A DNA stretch of 64,000 bases. Source: a virus. Shown here piece after piece: positions 1 through 7,925 of this stretch. Location: positions 1 through 64,000 of the IMG/VR virus record IMGVR_UViG_3300023179_009503. The stretch is one strand, 5' to 3'. Both the position numbers and the translations under genes were made by a program. How positions within the stretch are numbered: the stretch's first letter is position 1; every line of letters starts with the position of its first letter. Below the pieces are notes generated by a model. The model was given only the letters and a program-made list of their open reading frames with translations. It did not search any database and was not told the DNA's origin.

Positions 1-551
1 CCGAGGCAAATGACGCCGCTGCTCTCGGGTTGCCTACAGGTGATACTGGTGAAGATGTCGGCGGAGAAGAAGTTAGCTTTACACTACCTCGTGATCTAGC
101 TGAAAAGCTACACGAAGTACTCGGTGCCGTTCTCGGCGGTGAGGAAGAGGTTGGTGGTGAAGAAGGCGCTGGTGAAGAAGGCGCCGGAGACGAAGTAGCT
201 CCTGAAGAAGCTAACGAAGAAAAGAAAAAGGACGAAAAGAAAGAAGAAAAGAAAGACGAAGAAGAAGACAACGTCGCAAAAGAAGCTACAGAATTAAAAG
301 AACTTCCAGATTCAGCTGGCCAGGCCCTTCAAAAGAAGGACAATAAGGTCGGCGATGTAACAAAGAGCCTAGTTTCACACGGTGAAGGTGATGGCAAGGT
401 TACAGATAAAGTTGGTAATGATGGTGAAAAAGGCCATGCTCTAGTAGGCGCTGGTGTAAAGGGCGGTGCCCCTACATCACCGAAGGGTAAGGCTAATGTA
501 GTAAGCTCAAAGACAAGCAAAGTAGGTGCTTATCTAGCTGGACTAAAATAA
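1..551 (+). CDS. Acidic Glu/Lys-rich protein, C-terminal part (5' end outside window)
   Basis: The reading frame is open from base 3, so the gene begins outside the window; about 183 residues are visible. A Gly/Glu-rich stretch is followed by a highly charged Glu/Lys segment (about 70 residues in), then a Gly/Ser/Lys-rich tail ending in AYLAGLK. The codon use is richer in G and C than in most of the window, like the major capsid gene, which suggests strong expression. A terminator follows directly. I infer an abundant virion or prohead-core type protein, since small acidic core proteins occur in T4-like proheads, but no family was recognised. Confidence 0.7.
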   Translation, partial: EANDAAALGLPTGDTGEDVGGEEVSFTLPRDLAEKLHEVLGAVLGGEEEVGGEEGAGEEGAGDEVAPEEANEEKKKDEKKEEKKDEEEDNVAKEATELKELPDSAGQALQKKDNKVGDVTKSLVSHGEGDGKVTDKVGNDGEKGHALVGAGVKGGAPTSPKGKANVVSSKTSKVGAYLAGLK

Positions 552-576
552 TAGTAGTCAAAACATAGTAAAAATT

Positions 577-608
577 AGGGCCTAAGTCAAATTAGGCCCT
601 TTTTTTTG
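577..608 (+). terminator. Rho-independent terminator
   Basis: A perfect 9-bp inverted repeat, AGGGCCTAA at 577-585 and TTAGGCCCT at 592-600 with a 6-nt loop, is followed by eight T (600-607). It ends the transcript of the acidic gene just before a late promoter. Confidence 0.92.
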
Positions 609-610
609 CT

Positions 611-616
611 TAAATA
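611..616 (+). promoter_or_regulatory. Late promoter (TAAATA, 5 nt before ATG 622)
   Basis: TAAATA matches the core of the T4 late element TATAAATA read by gp55. The next gene starts exactly 5 nt after it, so transcription should begin at or next to the ATG. Confidence 0.7.
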
Positions 617-621
617 TCTAT

Positions 622-942
622 ATGAATACCTTTAAGGATCATTGGCGTAAATTTAATAAGAAAGGCGATTTCGTTAAAAAGCGCCATGAAGGTTTAGGAG
701 CTACTCTACCTTCACAGTCTAGATTTGTTCCTAAGGCTCATCAAACTATTTTACAAAATCAAAGGGTTTTAAGCTTATTAAGAAAAAAGACCGGTAAGGT
801 TGTTGTTAACAGTGCTGACATTAAAGATATAGAAGATCAATTTAATCTTAAATACTCTAGTACTACTCCTAAAAAACTCGGTAATACAGGAATAAGTCTT
901 AGATTTGATCCGGTATTAGGAAAGGCGATTTTAGAAAAATAA
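622..942 (+). CDS. Small basic late protein, unknown
   Basis: This is a 106-residue protein rich in Lys and Arg with no recognised domain. It starts at an ATG 5 nt after a TAAATA element and has no Shine-Dalgarno sequence, so it is probably a late gene. It is followed after one base by a 57-residue fibre-like gene and then gp14, so it is likely cotranscribed with virion genes. A virion role is an inference from position and promoter only. Confidence 0.75.
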   Translation: MNTFKDHWRKFNKKGDFVKKRHEGLGATLPSQSRFVPKAHQTILQNQRVLSLLRKKTGKVVVNSADIKDIEDQFNLKYSSTTPKKLGNTGISLRFDPVLGKAILEK

Positions 943-943
943 T

Positions 944-1117
944 ATGGCAGATGTAACGATTTCTGGATTGGCTGAAATTACAGCTACTGGTAACTCTGTA
1001 ATACCAATTTCGCTAAATAATACAACTTATAAAACATCTGTAACTATAATTACCCCTGGTGATGGATATACATACCATACCTTTACTTCAACAGGAAACA
1101 ATACTTTTATAGGATAA
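944..1117 (+). CDS. Minimal fibre-like protein (57 aa)
   Basis: The 57-codon frame begins MADVTISGL and ends with a HTFTSTGNNTF segment. The start matches the N-terminus of the 158-residue protein at 33236 (MADVTISGL, then a Gly and a PIS motif), and the end resembles the opening strand of glycine-rich tips seen at the C-terminus of many phage tail fibres. It sits 1 nt after the preceding stop and 2 nt before the gp14 start. It looks like a fibre N-terminal module joined directly to the start of a tip, without shaft. It could be a true short virion protein or the degenerate remnant of a longer fibre. Confidence 0.65.
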   Translation: MADVTISGLAEITATGNSVIPISLNNTTYKTSVTIITPGDGYTYHTFTSTGNNTFIG

Positions 1118-1119
1118 TT

Positions 1120-1848
1120 ATGTCTACAGAATATTATACAGGTAATCTAGAACAGTCTAAGACATACCCTTTCTTTTTTGTAGATAATACTTGTTTTAGA
1201 TTTACTGATAAAGAGAAAAATGCTGATGAAAGAAATATAATCTCAAATTATTGGAGAGAGCAGATTAATCTTTATGGTCAAAAAGTTGGTTATATAGTTA
1301 ATAATACATCTACTTTAAGTGCAGATATGCTTTACGGAGAGCAGCCTACACAGCAATATTCGCCGCCTCAAGATTTAATTATAGCTATTAATTTAAATGA
1401 AAATGCATTGCTTTTGAGTAAGTTTGGTTTGGTTTCAGATGATGAAGTTACAGCGTTTGTACATATAAGTGCGTTTTATGCCACTTTTGGTCAAGGCGCG
1501 GAACCTAAAGCCGGTGATCTATTTCAATTAACTGAATATGGTAATGATAGACCGGGGGGTAGAAACGGTAACATATATGAAATTACCCAGAGATTAGATC
1601 AAGATATAGCACAAATTAATCCTCTTGCAGGTCATTATGTTTGGTTAATAAAAGCTAAGAGATTCGAATACTCGTTTGAACCTGGCGTAACGCCAGAAGC
1701 GCAAAACGATCAAGTATTTGACGATACAACATCTCCTACTGCTTCTGGTGCACAAAAATCTTACAATTATGATGTAAATGAAGCATCAAAAAATATATTC
1801 GACTACAGCCAGACAAGTTACGGTGATGTGTATGGCGGGTACCAATAA
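1120..1848 (+). CDS. gp14: Neck protein gp14 (head-tail connector)
   Basis: The 242-residue protein matches the T4 gp14 pattern: an early IVNN..LSADMLYGE region (the LYGED-like motif), LLSKFGL near residue 108, KAGDLFQL with a following GNIYEI segment, and a final VWLIKAKRFEYS block near residue 180, which is the usual gp14 signature. gp14 joins gp13 to close the filled head and receive the tail. It is separated from the other neck genes (gp13 and gp15 lie near 47-51 kb). The C-terminus adds a Ser/Asn/Tyr-rich tail. Confidence 0.8.
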   Translation: MSTEYYTGNLEQSKTYPFFFVDNTCFRFTDKEKNADERNIISNYWREQINLYGQKVGYIVNNTSTLSADMLYGEQPTQQYSPPQDLIIAINLNENALLLSKFGLVSDDEVTAFVHISAFYATFGQGAEPKAGDLFQLTEYGNDRPGGRNGNIYEITQRLDQDIAQINPLAGHYVWLIKAKRFEYSFEPGVTPEAQNDQVFDDTTSPTASGAQKSYNYDVNEASKNIFDYSQTSYGDVYGGYQ

Positions 1849-2124
1849 TTAGTCGGCGACGTTATCAACTACTGGTACTAATTGAACTTCGTAATTAGGG
1901 AGATTTTCGTTTCTAAATTTTGAAATAAACTGATCTGCTTCTCTACAATTATTAAAGTCTACTACTATTTTTTGACCGCCTCCTAAAAATGTATATACAA
2001 CTTTATTATCTTTTTTAGAAATGTGAATTAAAGTGTAGGCTTGTTGAGGAACAAACCGCTTGTCCCTAATTAAAGCCTTGGGATTAGGTGTTACTCTAAA
2101 ACTGGTTCCGACAATGTAGTGCAT
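1849..2124 (-). CDS. Hypothetical protein (91 aa)
   Basis: No family was recognised. The protein is small with alternating strands, including a KVVYTFLGGGQ stretch and a C-terminal acidic end. It starts at an ATG inside the end of the upstream gene (overlap of 34 bases) and ends directly against the gp14 stop on the other strand, so it is the last gene of a minus-strand unit running from about 3247. Confidence 0.6.
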   Translation of the reverse strand: MHYIVGTSFRVTPNPKALIRDKRFVPQQAYTLIHISKKDNKVVYTFLGGGQKIVVDFNNCREADQFISKFRNENLPNYEVQLVPVVDNVAD

Positions 2125-2399
2125 GGTAATTTTTTAATATTTATCTTAATACCCTCGTTCATCGACACCTCATCAATCATTGATTCAAAGCGCTCGGCAA
2201 CATATTTTTGAAATGATAAAGGCTTTATCCAATCTACATCTTTTCCGTTTAGGTCGACCTTAAACTTATCAGCACCCCTAGAGACAATATCTAAAGCTTC
2301 AATCAAGCATAACCACCGAGCATATTCTTCGGCTTTAAGCTTATGCGTTGCTTTACTTGTCTGTACTGTTATAAATTTTTTTGAGAAGGCTGATTGCAT
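2091..2399 (-). CDS. Hypothetical protein (102 aa)
   Basis: The ATG at 2399 is preferred over an in-frame TTG two codons upstream. The predicted fold mixes helices and strands (EEYARWLCLIEALDIVSRG near the N-terminus). It overlaps its neighbours on both sides, consistent with translational coupling in a minus-strand operon with 2353-2826 and 2798-3247. No function can be given. Confidence 0.6.
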   Translation of the reverse strand: MQSAFSKKFITVQTSKATHKLKAEEYARWLCLIEALDIVSRGADKFKVDLNGKDVDWIKPLSFQKYVAERFESMIDEVSMNEGIKINIKKLPCTTLSEPVLE

Positions 2400-2826
2400 A
2401 TCCAACTATTATGAGGGTAAAGCACTTAACGTCAAGTAAATTCTTTTGTTTATTTAAAATATTTAAAATGTTATAAAACGCGTCAAAGTTATTAGCTATA
2501 CTATCCATGGCCGTTTTAAGCTGTGAAGCAATAAAATGTTTATTCTCTACATCAATATCACTATCATTAACCGATCTTACCAGACTCTCATTTACAAGGC
2601 TTAAAAAATTTTTAACCACATGTTTATCATGAACTGTGTCTTTCTTAAAGTATGCTAATCCTAGCTCAAAGCTTGCAAGCTCTTTAGCAGTAAGAGATCT
2701 TTTGAAGACTAATGCTATATCATCTAAAGGTATTTCTGGTGCTTTACTAACAGATAAAAATGAATCGGAAGCCTTTTCTGTGGTGAGATTTTTAATACTA
2801 TTTGGTATCTGTGGCTCGGGGTGCAT
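2353..2826 (-). CDS. Hypothetical helical protein (157 aa)
   Basis: The product is mostly alpha-helical after residue 30, with a hydrophobic C-terminal helix (CFTLIIVGYAISLLKKIY) that may be a single membrane segment or a buried helix. It overlaps the preceding gene by 29 bases. No known family was recognised. Confidence 0.6.
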   Translation of the reverse strand: MHPEPQIPNSIKNLTTEKASDSFLSVSKAPEIPLDDIALVFKRSLTAKELASFELGLAYFKKDTVHDKHVVKNFLSLVNESLVRSVNDSDIDVENKHFIASQLKTAMDSIANNFDAFYNILNILNKQKNLLDVKCFTLIIVGYAISLLKKIYNSTDK

Positions 2827-3247
2827 TTAATATTCCTTTAGCTAGTATTTTATTTACAGCTTCTAAGCTTGAATCCTGGGGTTCAGTAACAACAGCTGTC
2901 TCTGGTGTAATCACCACGCCAATTGTCTTCTTACATTCGCTACATTTGTAGTAATTAGTTGTATTAAGTTTAATAGGAACAAATTCTTTAACTTGCTTAA
3001 AGCAAGGGCATACTACTTCAAGACCTTGATATGTTAGGGCGCTTATCCTTTCGTTTTCTAACTGCTTATTTTTTAATGCAACGATAGCTGTTAAAATATT
3101 TTTAAAAGCATAATACCCTAAAAATTGAATTGCAATACCAAATAACCCTCCTGCAATATAGCTTACACCCCAGTGGGATAATACAACACTGATTAATATA
3201 GAGCCAACTATTAGAGGTATTAGCTGTGATAGTACCGTCTTTACCAT
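2798..3247 (-). CDS. Membrane protein with a zinc-ribbon-like segment
   Basis: The ATG at 3247 is chosen (a TTG lies one codon upstream) because a TATAAT hexamer lies exactly 6 nt before it. Residues 5-55 contain two hydrophobic helices likely to span the membrane, followed by a charged helix. Near residues 80-108 there are two Cys pairs (CPC and CSEC, about 25 residues apart) that look like a zinc ribbon facing the cytoplasm. It would be an early or middle gene heading a minus-strand operon. Function unknown. Confidence 0.65.
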   Translation of the reverse strand: MVKTVLSQLIPLIVGSILISVVLSHWGVSYIAGGLFGIAIQFLGYYAFKNILTAIVALKNKQLENERISALTYQGLEVVCPCFKQVKEFVPIKLNTTNYYKCSECKKTIGVVITPETAVVTEPQDSSLEAVNKILAKGILNAPRATDTK

Positions 3248-3253
3248 CAATAT

Positions 3254-3259
3254 ATTATA
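3254..3259 (-). promoter_or_regulatory. TATAAT-like promoter, leaderless geometry
   Basis: TATAAT is followed by 6 nt (ATATTG) and then the ATG at 3247. With a normal sigma70 -10 box the first transcribed base would be the A of ATG. Confidence 0.5.
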
Positions 3260-3261
3260 AC

Positions 3262-3648
3262 TTATTTCTCTTTTTTTGCAACCGGTTTGTTTGCCTGAAT
3301 AACTATTCCTTTTATAATATCTATAATGGCGTCTAATTTACCTACTATTTCTTTTACAGCTTCTTTTGCAGTATTATTTCTTGCAATAACAGGATTAGCT
3401 AACGAATGTTTGAACATTTCCTTTACATTACAAGCATTAATATAAAGATCCCCTATTTGCTGGGTAACATTTTGTAATGGAAAAGGCATTACAGGCTCTG
3501 CTTTAGCATCGTTAGGATTCTGATCTATGTAAGGGTTCGAAAATAAGTCTTTTAAGCTAACTCTTTGTGATGCAAGCTCTCTAGAAGCGATGCCAGATAC
3601 CCATTTATTGTAATTTAAAATATCTTCAAAAACTAACTTTTTTCTCAC
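3262..3648 (-). CDS. Hypothetical late protein (128 aa), GTG start
   Basis: The start is GTG at 3648, fixed by a late TAAATA element exactly 5 nt before it. The product is helical, with a Lys-rich C-terminus and no recognised domain. It is transcribed divergently from the capsid-targeted protein at 3679, and the two late promoters lie only 8 nt apart. A virion-related role is inferred from the promoter type. Confidence 0.65.
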   Translation of the reverse strand: MRKKLVFEDILNYNKWVSGIASRELASQRVSLKDLFSNPYIDQNPNDAKAEPVMPFPLQNVTQQIGDLYINACNVKEMFKHSLANPVIARNNTAKEAVKEIVGKLDAIIDIIKGIVIQANKPVAKKEK

Positions 3649-3653
3649 AAAAT

Positions 3654-3659
3654 TATTTA
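3654..3659 (-). promoter_or_regulatory. Late promoter (TAAATA, 5 nt before GTG 3648)
   Basis: TAAATA on the minus strand, 5 nt before a GTG start. Divergent partner of the plus-strand element at 3668. Confidence 0.68.
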
Positions 3660-3667
3660 TTCAATAA

Positions 3668-3673
3668 TAAATA
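3668..3673 (+). promoter_or_regulatory. Late promoter (TAAATA, 5 nt before ATG 3679)
   Basis: The context AATAAATATTAATATG is identical to that before the gp21 gene at 51598. The start codon begins 5 nt after the element. Confidence 0.72.
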
Positions 3674-3678
3674 TTAAT

Positions 3679-4083
3679 ATGAGTTATTTTGCTGACAGAT
3701 TCACTGCATTATTAGAAGCCGATCAAAATGAAGCACCGGTTGCTACACCTGAAACTGATAAAGACGCTATGGCAGCTTCACTTGATACTGCAAAGCCTGA
3801 AGACTTCGACGTTCAGGGTGGTCGCGAGCAAGTCCAAGACCATAGAAAAAATGAGCAGATTTCTAAGTTAAAAAATTGGATATCACAGATCGATCAATTT
3901 ATTGGCTTTTTAAATAGTACTGATGCATCTAGCATGCAGGTTCAATTGCATACAGCTGCTTGTGATTCTATTTTCGAAGATATAGCTAGAAGCGAAAAGA
4001 AAAAGATTGCTAGATTGGCCGCTGAACTAAGCTCATTGAGTGAATCGTTAAAAGGTTATTTAATTTCTGCTAACGACAGATAA
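3679..4083 (+). CDS. Putative capsid-targeted internal protein (134 aa)
   Basis: The N-terminus reads YFADRFTALLEAD: an amphipathic helix ending in LLE|A, which fits the (L/I)xE|(A/G) cleavage rule of T4-type prohead proteases such as gp21. An acidic Ala/Asp-rich segment and a helical C-terminal half follow. It has its own late promoter. In T4, internal proteins with such leaders are packed in the prohead and trimmed. Function after packaging unknown. The last 14 bases overlap the convergent primase gene. Confidence 0.65.
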   Translation: MSYFADRFTALLEADQNEAPVATPETDKDAMAASLDTAKPEDFDVQGGREQVQDHRKNEQISKLKNWISQIDQFIGFLNSTDASSMQVQLHTAACDSIFEDIARSEKKKIARLAAELSSLSESLKGYLISANDR

Positions 4084-5104
4084 CAGACATTAATAACTTA
4101 GCTTTCATATCTGAATGTGAATTTTCAATAAAGAACTCAGGTTCAATATAGCTTTTATTTCTAGATATACACAAATCGTTTATATCTTTAAATTTTCTAC
4201 CAATATCTTCAGGCCAGATAAAAACTGTCTCGCCATTTTCAATTAGTTTATTAGTTTTGTTTCTACTAGCATTATCTGACCATTGACTATCTAATACCCA
4301 TATTTTATTAAAAAGTTTAAATGGTAAGAGTTGTTTTTCTTGTAGAGTAGAGAACGTATTAGCACTATTCTCCTGAATACCGGCGACAGCTGTACCGTTC
4401 TTTACAAAGAACGAATCAATAGGCCCTTCAAAAATAAAAATATAATCCAAGCTATTATCTATTTTATTAATATTATAAAGTGATTTTTCTCCATTTACTT
4501 TACTCAAATACTTTGGATAAAACTTTTCATCTTGCTTATAGATTAATCTTGTTTGATAAAAAATTATATTATTATTTTCATCGTAAAACGGTATTACAAT
4601 TCTATTTTTATGTACTTTATCTTTTAAGGTAACCCAGAGTGTATCGGGCTTGTTAATAGCTGTATCGAGTTTTCTCGACTTAACAATATCTAATGCATCG
4701 TTAACTATTTTATTATCTTTATAAAACTCTATTTGATTGCTATCAAATAAATTAATACAATCTGCAGGAAGAGTACTTAAGGGTTTCTGCTTTATCTGTT
4801 TATTAGATTCTGATAAAGTATCTAATGGTAATATATCAAAATTTTTTGATTCATTTAAAACTTCGCCAAAGTTCATACCGGACACTTCACAAATCCATTT
4901 AACAGCATCGCTATACCACCCGCAATTGTGACAGCACACTACATTATCTTCTACTATATAAATGCATCTTCTTTTCTTACCCCATGACTTGCCTTCCCTA
5001 CAAATAGGACACCCGGCAACATATGTATTACTGACTTTCTTAAATTGAGGGTAGCCAGCATACTGATAAAATTTTTGCAGTATATATTCGGACGGTATTA
5101 GCAC
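4070..5104 (-). CDS. gp61: DNA primase gp61
   Basis: The 344-residue protein has the phage primase layout: an N-terminal zinc-binding domain with C32-P-I-C35 and C58-H-N-C61, then a TOPRIM domain with FEGPID at 225-230 (catalytic Glu) and an LD pair near 271. It makes RNA primers for lagging-strand synthesis together with the gp41 helicase (10390-11718). The GTG start at 5104 is supported by TATAAT exactly 6 nt upstream. Length equals T4 gp61. Confidence 0.85.
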   Translation of the reverse strand: MLIPSEYILQKFYQYAGYPQFKKVSNTYVAGCPICREGKSWGKKRRCIYIVEDNVVCCHNCGWYSDAVKWICEVSGMNFGEVLNESKNFDILPLDTLSESNKQIKQKPLSTLPADCINLFDSNQIEFYKDNKIVNDALDIVKSRKLDTAINKPDTLWVTLKDKVHKNRIVIPFYDENNNIIFYQTRLIYKQDEKFYPKYLSKVNGEKSLYNINKIDNSLDYIFIFEGPIDSFFVKNGTAVAGIQENSANTFSTLQEKQLLPFKLFNKIWVLDSQWSDNASRNKTNKLIENGETVFIWPEDIGRKFKDINDLCISRNKSYIEPEFFIENSHSDMKAKLLMSVICR

Positions 5105-5110
5105 AATTTA

Positions 5111-5116
5111 ATTATA
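5111..5116 (-). promoter_or_regulatory. TATAAT promoter, leaderless geometry, primase
   Basis: TATAAT, then 6 nt (TAAATT), then the GTG start at 5104. A TTGTAA about 16 nt further upstream could serve as a -35 box. Confidence 0.5.
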
Positions 5117-5140
5117 AAGCAAAGTTATTAAGTTACAAGA

Positions 5141-5332
5141 TTAATCTTTTTTGTCTTTGCTCTTTAAGTCTCTAACAGAAACGATACCTTTTCTAATAAA
5201 GGCGCCACTAGCTGGATCAATATATTCTGCTTCAACAATCTCTTTACCTTCACGAATATATGTTTTTAGTACAGGGCGAACTGTCTGACCGCTAATCGGT
5301 GAAACTATTGGCTTAGGTGTAATGAAGTCCAT
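5141..5332 (-). CDS. Small conserved-looking late protein (63 aa)
   Basis: A 63-residue protein with a PISGQTVRP start and an IDPASGAFIRKG segment, followed by a Lys/Asp-rich tail. I recall similar short proteins in T4-like phages of aquatic bacteria but cannot assign a role. A late TAAATA lies 5 nt before the ATG, inside the end of the upstream gene. Confidence 0.65.
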   Translation of the reverse strand: MDFITPKPIVSPISGQTVRPVLKTYIREGKEIVEAEYIDPASGAFIRKGIVSVRDLKSKDKKD

Positions 5333-5336
5333 AATA

Positions 5337-5630
5337 CTATTTATCTGAAGTTACCGGTAAAGCACGTGTTTTATTCTTCTTATATTGTGCTTGACATACC
5401 TTATAAACAAAACTAGGTACTTTCTTTACTATGTCTATAATGTTTTGTTTCAACCCAAACTCAAATTTATCTACTGGTACTTCCCTAACATGCATATCTG
5501 GTAAAGACAAAAAGAAAAATGTGTTGTCTATTTTTTCCATAAAAACAAACAATTCACCAAGATATTTACCACCAGTAATTGCATAGACTATCTTCTTTTT
5601 AGGGTGTTTATTTAATAAGTTTAGGAGCAT
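5337..5630 (-). CDS. Hypothetical protein (97 aa)
   Basis: A small protein with alternating hydrophobic strands and a basic C-terminus. It starts at an ATG that overlaps the end of the epimerase-like gene by 10 bases, so the two are probably translated together. No family was recognised. Confidence 0.6.
   Translation of the reverse strand: MLLNLLNKHPKKKIVYAITGGKYLGELFVFMEKIDNTFFFLSLPDMHVREVPVDKFEFGLKQNIIDIVKKVPSFVYKVCQAQYKKNKTRALPVTSDK
5338..5343 (-). promoter_or_regulatory. Late promoter (TAAATA, 5 nt before ATG 5332)
   Basis: TAAATA lies within the last codons of the upstream gene and is followed by GTATT and the ATG at 5332. The geometry is the same as at the other late genes. Confidence 0.65.
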
Positions 5631-6463
5631 AGAGACTTTATACTCCTTTCTATAGACTCATGCGTATCTGGTAAACATAGACCTATACTTTTAATTTTAT
5701 CAGTATTTAAAACGCAATTAGATCTATTAGCAATAACATTTAAATCTTTAACTTCAATAAACTTCCAATTTGCATTTATCAAATTATACTTCTGCAAAAT
5801 ATTAACTATTTCTTTTGATTCAATAGGCTGTGGATTGACTACGTTGTATATACCAGGTCTAAAATCATTAACAAACTTTGAAATAAACACACAAAGATCA
5901 TCTATACTTGTTACACTGTTAGGCATACTAATTAAATTATCATACTTTAAAATTTTTATAAGATAATTTTTATCTTCATGTACCCCGGTATATGGCATCC
6001 TTATTCTTAAAACGGCTGATAATTTAGTATTAATAATTGTTTCTAATGCATGTTTGCTCTTTGAATAAAAACTAGATTCAGGATTATATAATCCAAAATT
6101 TGGCGTATCTAGCTCTGTGAATTCTTTTTCGTATCCTGTATAAATACAGCCGCTTGAAATATGTATACACTTTTTTCCAAAGCAATAAGAAAGCCGATCG
6201 ATCATTTCAGCAACTGTTACATTATACTTCCAGCATTCATCTTTATTAGACTCACAGCCGTCTACGTTAGGCTTCCCGGTATATCCACAACAATTAATAA
6301 CATGAGTAAAATTATAATCTCTTAAAAGTGTACTGAAAGTATAATGCGAGGTATAATCTATTTCATTTTGTGCGATATGAAATATATCGGCGCCTTGCTC
6401 AGTTAAAAAAGCGCCTAATTTTTTGCCTACGAACCCTTTGCCAAGTAAAAGTACTTTTACCAC
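5621..6463 (-). CDS. NAD-dependent epimerase / RmlD-like sugar-nucleotide reductase (SDR)
   Basis: The 280-residue protein is an extended short-chain dehydrogenase. It has an N-terminal nucleotide-binding turn GKGFVG (residues 8-13), an ISSGCIYTG segment carrying the catalytic Ser/Thr region, and a YSKSK sequence near 133 giving the YxxxK pair. Relatives convert sugar nucleotides, for example dTDP-4-dehydrorhamnose reductase. It could supply a sugar donor for the six glycosyltransferase-like proteins in this window. GTG start at 6463, with TATAAT 5 nt upstream. Confidence 0.75.
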   Translation of the reverse strand: MVKVLLLGKGFVGKKLGAFLTEQGADIFHIAQNEIDYTSHYTFSTLLRDYNFTHVINCCGYTGKPNVDGCESNKDECWKYNVTVAEMIDRLSYCFGKKCIHISSGCIYTGYEKEFTELDTPNFGLYNPESSFYSKSKHALETIINTKLSAVLRIRMPYTGVHEDKNYLIKILKYDNLISMPNSVTSIDDLCVFISKFVNDFRPGIYNVVNPQPIESKEIVNILQKYNLINANWKFIEVKDLNVIANRSNCVLNTDKIKSIGLCLPDTHESIERSIKSLCS

Positions 6464-6468
6464 AAAGT

Positions 6469-6474
6469 ATTATA
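6469..6474 (-). promoter_or_regulatory. TATAAT promoter close to the start codon
   Basis: TATAAT, then 5 nt (ACTTT), then the GTG at 6463. One base shorter than the main series of leaderless-type promoters. Confidence 0.4.
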
Positions 6475-6486
6475 ATTAGTAGCTAA

Positions 6487-6813
6487 TTAATCTCCAGAGT
6501 CTTTAGTAGAATTAAATATAAATTTATTCAATAGCGCACCCAGAGAATCGGCTTCCTGCTGGTTGTGGGCAGAAATCATTGAAATGGGTTCACCGTTAAA
6601 GTTATATCCAATTAAAATAAAGCTATTAAGAAACTCTAAAATTTGAGCGTTTAAAGCGTCTAAGTCTTTTTTATTAGAATTTTTTTCACTAATTTGATCT
6701 TTAAGAAAAGACAAAAGAGCTCTGTGCGTTAGCTCTTTAACTTCCTTATTCTCATTAGGATTAAATGCTTTATTTTGACTATCACCTTTGGATGAATTTT
6801 TATTTTTCATCAT
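6487..6813 (-). CDS. Hypothetical protein (107-108 aa)
   Basis: An Asn/Lys/Ser-rich N-terminus is followed by a helical segment and a short C-terminal domain (ILIGYNFNGEPISMISAHN). Two adjacent ATG codons at 6813 and 6810 are possible starts. A TAAATA element lies 3 or 6 nt before them. No function assigned. Confidence 0.6.
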   Translation of the reverse strand: MMKNKNSSKGDSQNKAFNPNENKEVKELTHRALLSFLKDQISEKNSNKKDLDALNAQILEFLNSFILIGYNFNGEPISMISAHNQQEADSLGALLNKFIFNSTKDSGD

Positions 6814-7162
6814 AAGTATTTAGTCTTTTTGACAAATATCTATCACGACCTGGGTAATGTTTATTATTAGAAACCCCGTGTCTAACTAGATAGTCTATAA
6901 TTACTTCGATTGAATCTGTTTTAATAGAAAAATTTCTTGGTATAAGTCTATCGCCGTCATTAAGCTCAAACAACACCTCATCAATATTATTCTTGTTTAT
7001 GTAGCAGGTAATAAAAACAGAAGCCTCTGTAGGATTGACAATAACTACCCACTGTCTGGGATCATGCTTTGCAAACACGTTAAATAACTTAATTGCAATA
7101 AATCCGTTATCACGCAAACGCTTAACAAAATAACTTGGTGTTTTAATTTTATTTTTGCTCAT
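6800..7162 (-). CDS. Hypothetical protein (120 aa), next to the clamp gene
   Basis: A mixed alpha/beta protein with an N-terminal SYFVKRLRDNGF helix, central strands (QWVVIVNPTEASVFITC) and a basic C-terminus. It begins 1 nt after the gp45 stop, so it is cotranscribed with the clamp. The position next to gp45 resembles that of clamp-loader or RegA genes in T4, but I see neither signature. Unknown function. Confidence 0.6.
   Translation of the reverse strand: MSKNKIKTPSYFVKRLRDNGFIAIKLFNVFAKHDPRQWVVIVNPTEASVFITCYINKNNIDEVLFELNDGDRLIPRNFSIKTDSIEVIIDYLVRHGVSNNKHYPGRDRYLSKRLNTYDEK
6817..6822 (-). promoter_or_regulatory. Possible late promoter (TAAATA before ATG 6810/6813)
   Basis: TAAATA is 6 nt before the second ATG and 3 nt before the first, close to but not exactly the standard 5-nt spacing. 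Confidence 0.4.
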
Positions 7163-7163
7163 A

Positions 7164-7895
7164 TTAATTAGCTAGTGCGGATATTACAAATTTAAACTTA
7201 GAATTATCGAGATTAAGGTCAAATGTTATAACGCCCATCTTAGTGATTAAATTAGCTTGAAGCTCTTTAAATCTCATAGAAGAAATTATTCTAAATATCT
7301 CAAAATTCAAGGGTATAGCTATAGCAAACTGAGTACCGTCATAGTCGTTAGAAATATTAATACCGTATGAATCTATATTTGCTCTCGTCTTATCTGTTAG
7401 TTCTCCAAATATCTGCTTGTCTTTAACAGATATGTAAATCTTATTAGTTTCCGTGCTTACAGAACTGCCTTTAATAAGATTGATAACTGAGCTGTAAGGC
7501 AGTGTGAATTTACCATCGAACGCCAGTGAATTAAGCTTATCAATACTGAGTTTAGGTGACGGTATTATACCATCATCATACAAATGATATTTAAACCTTA
7601 CATTATTAGAGTTATATCCAAGAAAATTAGAAGATATATCTAAAGAAAACGTAGTATCTTCAATACAAGAAATAATACGACATAACTTTTTAAGATCTGG
7701 AATGTTTAAGGTTTTAGTAGCATTAATACTGTCATCATCATATTCTGCATTAACTATAATTGTATTGTCGCTAGTAGAAATAAGTGATTTAATTTTACTA
7801 GGCGAGACTTTTAATACCGCACTATCTGTTATTTTACTTAAAGGTACTACAAAATTGTTAAGAAAATTATCTCTATCTTTTATATTTAAATTCAC
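7164..7895 (-). CDS. gp45: Sliding clamp gp45 (DNA polymerase processivity factor)
   Basis: The 243-residue protein has the length and strand-helix rhythm of T4 gp45, with two repeats of a DNA-clamp fold and the typical end (FDLNLDNSKFKFVISAL). As a trimer it would ring DNA and hold gp43, and in T4 it also activates late transcription with gp55. GTG start at 7895 with TATTAT exactly 6 nt upstream. The loader subunit gp62 lies far away at 44233. The large subunit gp44 is not in the window. Confidence 0.75.
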   Translation of the reverse strand: MNLNIKDRDNFLNNFVVPLSKITDSAVLKVSPSKIKSLISTSDNTIIVNAEYDDDSINATKTLNIPDLKKLCRIISCIEDTTFSLDISSNFLGYNSNNVRFKYHLYDDGIIPSPKLSIDKLNSLAFDGKFTLPYSSVINLIKGSSVSTETNKIYISVKDKQIFGELTDKTRANIDSYGINISNDYDGTQFAIAIPLNFEIFRIISSMRFKELQANLITKMGVITFDLNLDNSKFKFVISALAN

Positions 7896-7901
7896 ACATT
7901 T

Positions 7902-7907
7902 ATAATA
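7902..7907 (-). promoter_or_regulatory. TATTAT promoter, leaderless geometry, clamp gene
   Basis: TATTAT, then 6 nt (AAATGT), then the GTG start at 7895. One mismatch to TATAAT. Confidence 0.4.
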
Positions 7908-7925
7908 AGATAAAAAGTAAAATTA